Both the position numbers and the translations under genes were made by a program. The notes under the pieces are model-generated. The model saw only the letters and a program-made list of their open reading frames with translations. It did no database searches and had not been told where the DNA came from. A stretch of DNA of 64,000 nucleotides from Sphingopyxis panaciterrulae (GTDB lineage Bacteria > Pseudomonadota > Alphaproteobacteria > Sphingomonadales > Sphingomonadaceae), in assembly GCF_014199295.1 (NCBI RefSeq), contig NZ_JACIJH010000002.1:329001-393000 (forward strand), read 5' to 3'. Positions within the stretch are counted from its first letter, which is position 1; each line of letters begins with the position of its first letter. This document shows positions 55,428 through 63,574 of the stretch, in pieces.

Positions 55428-56635
55428 CAGGCGGGCGCCTGCTTGCGCTGGAACAGGCGGAACAGTGCCTTGATCCGCCCGCCTGCCTTCGCCGCCACAC
55501 GTTCGAGCGCTCCGATCGGCTGGCCGCCCGGCACATGTGCGAGCGTGTAGTACATCCAGATCGCGAGCGCGGCGAACAGCAGATAGGGCACCCACAGCGC
55601 GAGGATCGGGTCGACCGTGCCGCGCGCGCCCAGATCCTCGGCATATTGGTTGATCTTGTGCTGCGTCACCAGGATCACGATCGACAGGAAGACGCCGAGC
55701 GACGAGGTCGATCGCTTCGGCGGAATGGCGAGTGCGATCGCGAGCAGCGGGATCAGGAACATCGACGCGACCTCGACGATGCGGAAATGGAAATTGGCGC
55801 GCGTCTCCAGCCGGGTCGCGAGCGGTTCGTTCCGGTCGCGGCCGACGACGAACAATTCGGGAATGGTCAGTTCGCGGTCGGCGCCGCCGCGCAGGCGAAA
55901 GGCCTCGATCTTGGGCAGCGGGATCGGCAGGTCGTGATTGTCGAAGGTCAGCACGCGCGGCACTGCGAATTTGGGCGATTCGTGGATCAATACGCCCTTG
56001 GTCAGTCGCAGGATGATCGTGTTCGGATCGTCGGTCGCCAGGAACTGCCCCTGCGCCGCGGTTGCCGACACCGCCTGTCCGTCGTTGTTCTCGCCACGCA
56101 CGAAGATGCCGCGCAGACTTCGCCCGTCGTTATAGCTTTCCTCGATCCGCAGCGTCATCCGGCTGCCGAGCTTGGTGAACTCGCCGACCTTGATCGACGC
56201 GCCGAGCGCGCCCGAGCGCAGCTCGAACTGCAACCCCTCATAGGCATAGCGCGCATAGGGCTGGATGAAGCCGACGATCGCCAGATTCAGCAATGCCAGT
56301 GCGAAAGCAAAGGCATAGGGCACACGCATCAGCCGGCCGAAGCTCAGGCCCACCCCGCGCAACACATCGAGCTCGCTCGACGTCGCGAGCCGGCGGAAGG
56401 CAAGGAGGATGCCGAGCATCAGCCCGATCGGGATGCCGAGCGAGAGATATTCGGGGATCAGATTGGCGAGCATCCGCCACACGACGCTGACCGGGCCGCC
56501 CTCGGTCGCGACGAAATCGAACAGGCGCAGCATCTTTTCCAGCACCAGCAGCATCGCCGAAAGGACGAGCGTGCCGAGCATGGGAAAGAAGACAAGCCGC
56601 GCGATATAGCGGTCGATGGCGGGTATTCTGTTCAA
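55427..56635 (-). CDS. lptF: Lipopolysaccharide export permease LptF family protein
   Basis: Partner of LptG in the inner-membrane ABC exporter. The 402-residue protein has the N-terminal DRYIARLVFFPMLGTLVLSA and SLGIPIGLMLGILLAFRRLA helices with the conserved SSELDVLRGVG coupling segment, a periplasmic jellyroll (about 135-280) and the last three TM helices (ASMFLIPLLAIALAIPP onward). Longer C-terminus than E. coli LptF. It precedes lptG with a one-base overlap and is divergent from the DUF2141 gene. LptB, A and C are not in the window. Confidence 0.9.
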   Translation of the reverse strand: MNRIPAIDRYIARLVFFPMLGTLVLSAMLLVLEKMLRLFDFVATEGGPVSVVWRMLANLIPEYLSLGIPIGLMLGILLAFRRLATSSELDVLRGVGLSFGRLMRVPYAFAFALALLNLAIVGFIQPYARYAYEGLQFELRSGALGASIKVGEFTKLGSRMTLRIEESYNDGRSLRGIFVRGENNDGQAVSATAAQGQFLATDDPNTIILRLTKGVLIHESPKFAVPRVLTFDNHDLPIPLPKIEAFRLRGGADRELTIPELFVVGRDRNEPLATRLETRANFHFRIVEVASMFLIPLLAIALAIPPKRSTSSLGVFLSIVILVTQHKINQYAEDLGARGTVDPILALWVPYLLFAALAIWMYYTLAHVPGGQPIGALERVAAKAGGRIKALFRLFQRKQAPA

Positions 56636-56767
56636 GCTTTCGTCGCCCCATCACCATGATTTGGCCGCAAAGGTTTCCGATATGCCGAGTCAAGGGCGAC
56701 AGGGACCCATGTCGGCGCGCGCTTTCGCGTGGCTGGCGTGGCTATAGCCTCTGGAGGAATTGAGGTC

Positions 56768-57283
56768 ATGTCGAAAATGTTTTTCGCCGGGATACTCGCC
56801 GCCGGTGCCGCCTGCGCGCTCGTCGCGCCCGTCGCGGCACAGGGCGCTACGCTGGGTCCGGCGGCTGCCCTCTGCAACAAGAACGCCACCGCCGTCCTCG
56901 TCGATGTACGTGGGTTCAAGGCGCATACGGGCACGCTGCGCGTCCAGATCTACAATGCCGACAAAAGCTATCTCGAAAAGCGCAAATGGCTCGACCGCAT
57001 CGACGTGCCGGTGTCGCATTCGGGCAATATGCAGGTCTGCGTGCCGGTCGAGAAGCCCGGAAATTACGTCGTTTCGGTGCGCCACGACCTCAACGGCAAC
57101 GGCAAATCGGACCGTAGCGACGGCGGCGGCCTGTCGGGCAATCCCGACATGAAGGTCACCGATTTCATCTTCAACCGCAAGCCGAAGCTCACGACCGTCA
57201 GCTTCGCGGTGGGCGGCGCGACCAAGCGCGTGCCCGTCACGCTGAACTATGTCAGCGGGCTGTCGTTCGAGCCGGTCAAGTAA
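56768..57283 (+). CDS. DUF2141 family exported protein
   Basis: A 171-residue periplasmic protein with a signal peptide to about residue 24. The domain (about 45-165) has the DUF2141 pattern GTLRVQIYNADKSYLEKRKW, YVVSVRHDLNGNGKSDRSDG and MKVTDFIFN. The DLNGNGKSD stretch resembles a calcium-binding loop, as in other members. Function is unknown. It leads a three-gene plus-strand unit with the lipid kinase and the nucleotidyltransferase-like gene (18 bases, then overlap), suggesting a role with a lipid product. Confidence 0.85.
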   Translation: MSKMFFAGILAAGAACALVAPVAAQGATLGPAAALCNKNATAVLVDVRGFKAHTGTLRVQIYNADKSYLEKRKWLDRIDVPVSHSGNMQVCVPVEKPGNYVVSVRHDLNGNGKSDRSDGGGLSGNPDMKVTDFIFNRKPKLTTVSFAVGGATKRVPVTLNYVSGLSFEPVK

Positions 57284-57301
57284 GGAAGGGATCGGAGGGG
57301 C

Positions 57302-58273
57302 ATGGCCAGCGTCGCGCTTCTTTCCAATCCGCGCTCCACGGGCAATCGCGCCCTGTTGCCGCGGGTGCGGGAATATTGCGCCGCGCACCCCGACATCTTC
57401 CATTACGAGGTCGAGCATGTCGACCAGATCGGCGAGGCGATCCGCACCATCGCGATGGTCTCGCCGCGCGTCGTCGCGATCAACGGCGGCGACGGCACGG
57501 TGCAGGCGGCGCTGACCGAACTCTATTCGGGCGGCCATTTCGGCGGTTCGCCGCCGCCGGTCGCGGTGCTGCCGAACGGCAAGACCAATTTGATCGCGCT
57601 CGATCTCGGTGCCGAGGGCGATCCGATCAAGGCGCTCGAGCGCGTCGTCGAGCTGGTCGAAAGCGGCCGGATCGAGGATCATGTGATCGAGCGCCAGCTC
57701 ATCGCGCTCGACCGCGGCGGCGAGCGGCCGGTGCTCGGCATGTTTCTGGGCGGGGCCTATCTCGCCGACGTCATGCTCTATTGCCGGCACCGCATCTATC
57801 CGCTCGGCCTGCCCAACGGCATCTCGCACTTCCTGGCCGCGATGCTCGCCTTCGTCTCGATCCTCTTCGGGCTCGGCGGTGGCCGACTGCCACCCAAGCC
57901 CGAACCGATGACGGTGTCGTTGATCCGCCAGGGCGAATTCAAGGGCAAATTCTCGCTGCTGATCGTGACGACGCTCGAAAAGCTGCTGCTCAGCATCCGC
58001 ACCAGCGACCGATCCGGCACCGCCGGGAACATGAAGTTGCTCGCCACCGAAAGCAGCGTCGGGGCGCTGTTCCGGATGCTCGGCGCGACGTGGCGTGGCA
58101 CGCTCGGCCAGCGCGAGTTGGCGGGGGTCCATTTCCAGCAGGGCGACGAAATCCGCATCGAAGGCGAGCGCTCGAATGTCATCCTCGACGGCGAGATTTT
58201 CGAAGCGATGGGCGGCAAGCCGATCATCTTGACCTCGACCCAGCCGGTGCCCTTCCTGCGCCTCGCGGCCTGA
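57302..58273 (+). CDS. Diacylglycerol/ceramide kinase-like lipid kinase
   Basis: A 323-residue protein of the DAGK_cat/LCB5 superfamily. VALLSNPRSTGNRALLPRV is the nucleotide-binding start (N-P-x-S-G/T), VAINGGDGTVQAALTEL is the GGDGT motif, and VAVLPNGKTNLIALDLG the conserved P-x-G-T-x-N-like segment with K in place of T. The C-terminal beta-sandwich is intact. Its neighbours point to ceramide or another lipid as substrate: CpgB of Caulobacter is, from memory, a ceramide kinase of this family. Its stop overlaps the next gene's start (TGATG). Confidence 0.82.
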   Translation: MASVALLSNPRSTGNRALLPRVREYCAAHPDIFHYEVEHVDQIGEAIRTIAMVSPRVVAINGGDGTVQAALTELYSGGHFGGSPPPVAVLPNGKTNLIALDLGAEGDPIKALERVVELVESGRIEDHVIERQLIALDRGGERPVLGMFLGGAYLADVMLYCRHRIYPLGLPNGISHFLAAMLAFVSILFGLGGGRLPPKPEPMTVSLIRQGEFKGKFSLLIVTTLEKLLLSIRTSDRSGTAGNMKLLATESSVGALFRMLGATWRGTLGQRELAGVHFQQGDEIRIEGERSNVILDGEIFEAMGGKPIILTSTQPVPFLRLAA

Positions 58274-59133
58274 TGTCCGACCTTCCGGCCCTGGTCCGCG
58301 CCGAACTGGCGCTTCCGGTCGATCCGCGCGTCGCCGCGATGGCGGCCGCGATCGCGGCGCACTATCCCGGCAGCGCGCGCGCGGTGCTCTTTTACGGAAG
58401 CTGCCTGCGCGAAACGCAGCTCGACGGGCTGATGCTCGATTTCTACCTGATCGTGTCGGATTATGGCGACGCCTATGACAGGCGCTGGCTGGCGCTCGCC
58501 AACCGGCTGATCCCGCCCAATGTCTTTCCCTTCGAGCATCAAGGGCTGATCGCCAAATATGCGGTCCTGAGCGAGGGGGATTTCGACCGGCTGAGCGGCC
58601 CCGAGACGCGCAATGTGTCGGTATGGGCGCGCTTTGCGCAACCCTCGCGTCTCGTCTGGGCGGTCGACGATACCGCGCGCGATCGGGCAGTGGCGGCGGT
58701 CGCGCGCGCGGCGCCGACGCTGCTTGCAGCCGCAGGACGGGTCGAGGGCGAGGCGCCGCTCGACTGGTGGCGCCGCGCCTTCTCGCTCACCTACTCGGTC
58801 GAGCTGCGCGCCGAGCGGACGAACCGCGCGCAGTCGGTGGTCGACGCCGACCCCGACCGCTATCGCCGCTTTGCCGTGCCGGCGATGGCGGCCATTCCAG
58901 CCGGCGCGGCGAGCGGCGGCTGGACGCGCCGGCGGATCGAGGGGAAGCTGCTCAGCATCGTGCGGCTGGCGAAGGCGAGCCTGACCTATGCCGGCGGCAT
59001 CGATTACCTCGCATGGAAGATCAACCGCCACGCCGGCACGAAGATCGAGATCAAACCCTGGCAGCGCCGCTGGCCGCTGATCGCCGCCCTGACCTTGGTG
59101 CCGCGCCTGGTGCGGAGTGGCGCGATCCGCTAG
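58273..59133 (+). CDS. Tam41-like nucleotidyltransferase (putative phosphatidate cytidylyltransferase type)
   Basis: The 286-residue protein has a nucleotidyltransferase-like G-S motif in AVLFYGSCLRETQLDGLMLD followed by FYLIVSDY, spaced like the G-S...D-x-D of mitochondrial Tam41, a phosphatidate cytidylyltransferase that makes CDP-diacylglycerol. The remaining helical part (about 150-270) fits that family only loosely. It is translationally coupled to the lipid kinase, so it may activate the kinase product. Its TAG stop shares bases with the stop of the convergent kinase gene. The call rests on pattern and context. Confidence 0.6.
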   Translation: MSDLPALVRAELALPVDPRVAAMAAAIAAHYPGSARAVLFYGSCLRETQLDGLMLDFYLIVSDYGDAYDRRWLALANRLIPPNVFPFEHQGLIAKYAVLSEGDFDRLSGPETRNVSVWARFAQPSRLVWAVDDTARDRAVAAVARAAPTLLAAAGRVEGEAPLDWWRRAFSLTYSVELRAERTNRAQSVVDADPDRYRRFAVPAMAAIPAGAASGGWTRRRIEGKLLSIVRLAKASLTYAGGIDYLAWKINRHAGTKIEIKPWQRRWPLIAALTLVPRLVRSGAIR

Positions 59134-61094
59134 CTCGCCAGCCGCTGCCCCTCGCGCGGTTCGCTGCTGCGGCGAATCGCCTGGTCGAGCGCGGCAAGGG
59201 TGAAGGGCTTCCGCAGCACGTCATGGTCGCCGAAGCTCGCGATCTCGCTCGCATCGCCGGCAAAGCCGGTGACGAACAGCACCGAGAGGTCGGGCCAGCG
59301 CTGCTTGAGCTGCGCGACCATTTCGGGGCCGGTGAGTTCGGGCATCAGCACGTCGGACAGGATGAGGTCGAAGCCGTCCTCGCGTTCCACCAGCGCCTCG
59401 GCGTCGAGCGGATTGCCGCAGGCAACCGCGCGGTGCCCGAGTTCGCCCACCGCGTCGACCGTCGCCGCCAGCACGCGCTCGTCGTCCTCGACCACCAGAA
59501 TATTGAGCGCCGTGCCGGGCGCCGCAGTCATGGCCGCGGCGTTGCCGCTGTCGGCTTCGGCGAGTCCGGTGGCGGGTTTGGCGACCGGCAGCAGCATCGC
59601 GACGCGCGTGCCTTCGCCTTCGGTCGACTGGATCTGCACCTCGCCGCCCGACTGGCGGCAGAAGGCGAAGACCTGGCTCATCCCCAGTCCGGTGCCCTTG
59701 CCCGCCGGCTTGGTGGTGTAGAAGGGGTCGAAGACGCGTTCGAGCACCTCCGGCGCCATGCCGCAGCCGGTGTCGATCACCTGCACCGCCAGTCCTGTCG
59801 CTTCCTCCTCCTCGTCGCGCAGGGTGCGGATGGTCAGCGACCCGTGGCCATCCATCGCATCGCGCGCGTTGACCGCGAGGTTCAGCAGCGCATTCTCGAA
59901 CTGCTGGCGGTCGAGCCAGCACCGCAACCCTTCGGTATGAAGGTCGAGCGTCAGCGCGATCCGGTCGCCGATCGTCCGTTCGATGAGCTGCGCGAAGGAG
60001 GCGATGCACGCATCGACGTCGGTCATCTCGGGCCGCGCCGGTTCCGAGCGCGCGAAGGTGAGCAGGCGCCGGGTCAGGTCGGCGGCGCGGTTGGCGCCGT
60101 CGAGCGCGTTGTCGATGTGGCGCTGTGCCTTGTCGGGCGCCTCCGACAACCAGCGCTGCGCGAGTTCGAGCCCGCCGACGACGACCGCGAGCATATTGTT
60201 GAAGTCGTGCGCGATGCCGCCGGTGAGCTGGCCGACCGCCTCCATCTTCTGCGCCTGGCGCAGCCGCGCCTCGGCCGTCTCGCGCTCGGTCATTTCGGTG
60301 CGCAGCGCATTGTTGGCACGTTCGAGCTCGGCGGTGCGCGCCTCGACCGCAACCTCCAGTTCGGACGCGCGTTCGCTTTCGGCGACCTGCTCGCGCCGTG
60401 CGAGTCGGCGTTCGCTCTCGGCGCGCAGCAGCGAAAAGGTCGCGCCGATCGCGATCACGGCCGCGGCGGCACCGAGCAGCGAAAAGAGCAGGATTGCCTG
60501 GTTGAGGCTCGCCCGGTCCGACGCTGCGATCCGGTTGCGCTGTGCAAGCAGCGCGCGCTCGTCGCGGATCAACTGGGTCAGCAGGCGGTCGATGCGGATC
60601 AGTGCGGGGTCGTGCCCGGCGGCATTATATTTGGAAATGGCGGCGACGGTCTGGTTGTAATTGGCGCTGAGCGCCGCATCGCCGAGTTGCTCGCCGCGAG
60701 CCTCCAACTCGGCGGTCAGCTTCGCGACCAGCGCGGCCTGCGGCGGATTGTCGCGGACATTGCGTTGCAGCAGGCGCAGATATTGCATCGCGACGCCCCA
60801 TTGCTGCTGATAGACGCGCCCGTCGCCCTTTTGCAGTCCGACCGCGAAGCGCCCGAGCGCCGCCTCGGCGCGGGCGAGCGCGGCGTCGAGCGAGCGCGTC
60901 TGCGAGATGACCTCCAGGCTGTGCGCCTGCCAGCCGAGCGAGCGATCGTAATCGTCGTTGGCCCGCATCAGCAGCAGGACGAGCGCCGCGACGACGCCGA
61001 CCAATATGGCGCCGACCCCCGCGGTCAGCCAGAAACGCAGCCGCTGGCGGCGTCCATCCCCGTCGCTGTCGAAATCCCGCTCAAACACCGGCAC
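59130..61094 (-). CDS. Hybrid sensor histidine kinase
   Basis: A 654-residue membrane kinase. Layout: TM1 (about 22-43), a helical periplasmic sensor region of CHASE3-like type (about 45-185), TM2 (about 188-208), a coiled coil, a HisKA domain with phospho-acceptor His in LTGGIAHDFNNMLAVVVG, an HATPase domain (NALLNLAVNARDAM, DTGCGMAPEV, GKGTGLGMSQV) and a C-terminal receiver domain with the acceptor Asp in LILSDVLMPELTGPEM. It starts at GTG. It lies between the lipid nucleotidyltransferase and serine palmitoyltransferase genes; no separate regulator is adjacent. Confidence 0.92.
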   Translation of the reverse strand: MPVFERDFDSDGDGRRQRLRFWLTAGVGAILVGVVAALVLLLMRANDDYDRSLGWQAHSLEVISQTRSLDAALARAEAALGRFAVGLQKGDGRVYQQQWGVAMQYLRLLQRNVRDNPPQAALVAKLTAELEARGEQLGDAALSANYNQTVAAISKYNAAGHDPALIRIDRLLTQLIRDERALLAQRNRIAASDRASLNQAILLFSLLGAAAAVIAIGATFSLLRAESERRLARREQVAESERASELEVAVEARTAELERANNALRTEMTERETAEARLRQAQKMEAVGQLTGGIAHDFNNMLAVVVGGLELAQRWLSEAPDKAQRHIDNALDGANRAADLTRRLLTFARSEPARPEMTDVDACIASFAQLIERTIGDRIALTLDLHTEGLRCWLDRQQFENALLNLAVNARDAMDGHGSLTIRTLRDEEEEATGLAVQVIDTGCGMAPEVLERVFDPFYTTKPAGKGTGLGMSQVFAFCRQSGGEVQIQSTEGEGTRVAMLLPVAKPATGLAEADSGNAAAMTAAPGTALNILVVEDDERVLAATVDAVGELGHRAVACGNPLDAEALVEREDGFDLILSDVLMPELTGPEMVAQLKQRWPDLSVLFVTGFAGDASEIASFGDHDVLRKPFTLAALDQAIRRSSEPREGQRLAS

Positions 61095-61201
61095 CTCTTA
61101 CCGGCAATCGCCGGTCGCGGAAAGCCGCGAAGGCAGGGCGCTGTCCGGTACCGTACGGCTCGCCGCGAAAAGCTGTCCGCCGATCCGTCGAACCGTCCGG
61201 C

Positions 61202-62404
61202 TCAGCCGATGATTCCGGCGCGCTTGCCGGCGCGTTCGAAGCGCGCGAGAATCTCGCCGACCTGATCGCTGCTGTGCTCGGCGCACAGCGAGCAGCGCAG
61301 CAGCGTCATGCCTGCGGGGGTCGCCGGCGGACGCGCCAGGTTGACGTAGAGGCCTTCCTCGAGCAGCGCCTCCCACATCGTCGCGCCCTTTTCGAGATCG
61401 GGCATGATGACCGCGATGATCGCCGACTGCGGCTCCTCGGTGCCGAGCGTGAAGCCGAGGTCCCTCAGCCCCTTGTGCAGCGTCTTCGAATTCTCCCACA
61501 GATGCGCGCGCTTGTTCGACCCGTGCATCAGCTTGCGGATGCTGGTCGCGGCGGTCGCGACGACGCTCGGCGGCAGCGAGGCGGTGAAGACATAGGGGCG
61601 GCAGACCAGCCGCATGATCTCGAACTTCGGATGGTTCGACACGCAGAAGCCGCCGACGGTGCCGACGCTCTTGCTGAACGTGCCGATGATGAAGTCGACA
61701 TCGTCGATCACCCCCTGCGCCTCGGCGACGCCGCGGCCGTGCTCGCCGATGAAGCCCATCGAATGCGCCTCGTCGACCAGCACCATCGCGCCATTTTCCT
61801 TGGCGACGCGGATCATGTCCTTGAGCGGTGCGACGTCGCCGAGCATCGAATAGACGCCCTCCAGCACGACGAGCTTGCCCGCCTCGGCGGGCAGGCGCTT
61901 CAGCCGCTTTTCGAGCGCCTCGATGTCGTTGTGGCGAAAGGCGACGATTTCGGCATCGCCCATCTTGCACCCGTCATAGATCGACGCATGGCTGTCGATG
62001 TCGAGGATGACATAGTCGCCCTTGCCGGCGATGGTCGAGATGATGCCGAGGTTCGCCTGATAGCCGGTCGAGAAGACCATGGCGTGATCCATGGCGTAGA
62101 ATTCTTTCAGCGCCTCCTCGACCTCCTTGTGGCCCTGGTAGGTGCCGTTGAGGACGCGGCTGCCGGTGGTGCCGCTGCCGAACTTGTCGAGCGCCTCCTT
62201 GCCCGCGGCGATCACGTCGTCGTCGAAGGTCATGCCCATATAATTATAGGTGCCGAGCAGGATGGTCTTGCGCCCGTTGCACATCGCGACGGTGGGCGAG
62301 AGAACCTTTTCCATCACCAGATTGAACGGATCGGTGACGCCGGTGGCGAGCAGGTCCGCGCGCTGCTGGATCAGCGGGTCGAATTTGGAGAAGAGATCGG
62401 TCAT
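61202..62404 (-). CDS. spt: Serine palmitoyltransferase
   Basis: PLP enzyme that joins L-serine and an acyl thioester to 3-ketosphinganine, the first step of sphingolipid synthesis. The 400-residue protein aligns with the Sphingomonas paucimobilis enzyme at a constant offset of 20: PLP Lys245 (FSKSVGTVGG), His139 (DSHASIYDG), Asp211 and His214 (VDEAHSMGF). The segments ILLGTYNYMGMTFD and ARPPATPAGMTLLRCSLCAE are also diagnostic. Like that enzyme it has no TM segment. It follows its acyl carrier protein by 109 bases with a palindromic repeat between. Confidence 0.96.
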   Translation of the reverse strand: MTDLFSKFDPLIQQRADLLATGVTDPFNLVMEKVLSPTVAMCNGRKTILLGTYNYMGMTFDDDVIAAGKEALDKFGSGTTGSRVLNGTYQGHKEVEEALKEFYAMDHAMVFSTGYQANLGIISTIAGKGDYVILDIDSHASIYDGCKMGDAEIVAFRHNDIEALEKRLKRLPAEAGKLVVLEGVYSMLGDVAPLKDMIRVAKENGAMVLVDEAHSMGFIGEHGRGVAEAQGVIDDVDFIIGTFSKSVGTVGGFCVSNHPKFEIMRLVCRPYVFTASLPPSVVATAATSIRKLMHGSNKRAHLWENSKTLHKGLRDLGFTLGTEEPQSAIIAVIMPDLEKGATMWEALLEEGLYVNLARPPATPAGMTLLRCSLCAEHSSDQVGEILARFERAGKRAGIIG

Positions 62405-62420
62405 ATCAAATATCCCATGC

Positions 62421-62502
62421 CCGTTCGTGTCGAGCGAAGTCGAGACACCCGTCGGCACGGCGCTATGTCGAGGGCCATCTCGACTTCGCTCGATGCGAAC
62501 GG
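62421..62502. repeat. Palindromic repeat between acp and spt
   Basis: CCGTTCGTGTCGAGCGAAGT CGAGAC and the inverted TCTCGACTTCGCTCGATGCG AACGG form arms of about 25 bases around a 30-base centre. It is a variant of the CCGTTCG...CGAACGG element family and lies inside a likely operon, where a hairpin could change relative expression of the two genes. Confidence 0.82.
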
Positions 62503-62513
62503 TGAAGAGGGGG

Positions 62514-62750
62514 TTACCCCTGCAGTTTTTCCACCGCGGCGACGAGTTGGCCGACATTCTCGATCTCGGCCTGCTGGTTCATGCTGATGATGATGTCGAA
62601 CGTGTCCTCGACCTCGGCGACGAAATCCATCACCGTCAGGCTGTCCCATTCGAGATCGCCGGCAAAGGTGGTGGCGTCGGTCAGATCGGCGCCCTTCTTG
62701 TTGAACGGTTCGATCAGGCCGTAAATCTGATCCTTGAGAGCGGTGCTCAT
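62514..62750 (-). CDS. Acyl carrier protein dedicated to serine palmitoyltransferase
   Basis: A 78-residue ACP with the phosphopantetheine-attachment Ser in LEWDSLTVMDFVAEVEDTFD (W-D-S-L rather than the general ACP D-S-L-D). It is acidic and helical and ends in VGQLVAAVEKLQG. Small ACPs next to spt in alphaproteobacteria supply the acyl chain to the enzyme. It is the first gene of the acp-spt unit. It is too different from the fatty-acid AcpP sequence to be that protein. Confidence 0.93.
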   Translation of the reverse strand: MSTALKDQIYGLIEPFNKKGADLTDATTFAGDLEWDSLTVMDFVAEVEDTFDIIISMNQQAEIENVGQLVAAVEKLQG

Positions 62751-62897
62751 GGGTGCGTCCCTAAAGATGGTGAACTGCGCGCGGCAATGCCGCGCCACCA
62801 TCCGCTTGGCAAGCGAATGCGGCGGCAATCGGGCAGCATCTTGCCGATCCGGGCCGGACATGCCATCGCTGGCGGGTCGAGACAGGGGATCCGTCTA

Positions 62898-63452
62898 ATG
62901 GACGACCGGCAAGAGGGCGCCGCGCACAGCTTTCCGCCCAATGCGGTGCATCTGGTGCGCACCAATCAGCAATTGACGATGCAATTGTCGCAGATGGCGG
63001 ATCAGAAGGCGTCGATTCTGATGGGAGCGACCTTTGTCGTCTTCACCCTCGCGATCGGACAGGCGCGCGCGGGCGCCGGCGCGTTCGCGCTGCCGCTGAC
63101 CATCCTGGCGACCTTTTCCTTTCTGTCGGCATTGCTGGCGGTTTCGGCGGTGCTGCCGCGTGTCGGCAAGGCGCCGGCGCAGGACGGGGATGGGAAGGAT
63201 CGCGGCAACATCCTCTTCTTCGGCCATTTCGCCGATATGGAGGAGGCGGCATTCATCGCGGCGGTGAAGGCGCGGCTGCGGACCGAAGAGGATATCTACG
63301 AGACCATATTGCGCGACACCTGGCAGAATGGCGTCGTCCTCGCGCGGCGCAAATATCGCTACCTCGCCTATGCCTATCGACTGTTCGTCGTCGGGCTGAC
63401 GCTGACCTTCCTGGCGTTCGCGGCCGAGATGGCGATGGCCTGGATGGGGTGA
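62898..63452 (+). CDS. Pycsar-effector-like (DUF5706) membrane protein
   Basis: The 184-residue protein has MADQKASILMGATFVVFTLA (about 40-60), the D-x-K-A-S/A-x-L motif at the start of the first TM helix of the Pycsar effector TM (PycTM/DUF5706) domain, then a second TM (LPLTILATFSFLSALLAVSA), a cytosolic loop (about 95-150) and a last TM helix (LFVVGLTLTFLAFAAEMAM). In Pycsar defence such proteins sense a cyclic nucleotide and disrupt the membrane. No cyclase gene is next to it, so it may be a chromosomal relative with another role. Confidence 0.7.
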   Translation: MDDRQEGAAHSFPPNAVHLVRTNQQLTMQLSQMADQKASILMGATFVVFTLAIGQARAGAGAFALPLTILATFSFLSALLAVSAVLPRVGKAPAQDGDGKDRGNILFFGHFADMEEAAFIAAVKARLRTEEDIYETILRDTWQNGVVLARRKYRYLAYAYRLFVVGLTLTFLAFAAEMAMAWMG

Positions 63453-63574
63453 GGCGGAACTAGGCGGGGCGACGCCGGGCGGCTGTTGCCATTTCGTCAC
63501 CCTCGCCCTGAATTTCCGTTAGCGGCGGCAATTGCGGTGGCGCGGCCGGATCGCTTCCCCTATCCGGGCCGGCC

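Noticed and set aside
62898..63452. A complete Pycsar anti-phage system
   Set aside because: No cyclase gene is adjacent within the window and the surroundings are housekeeping lipid and transporter genes.
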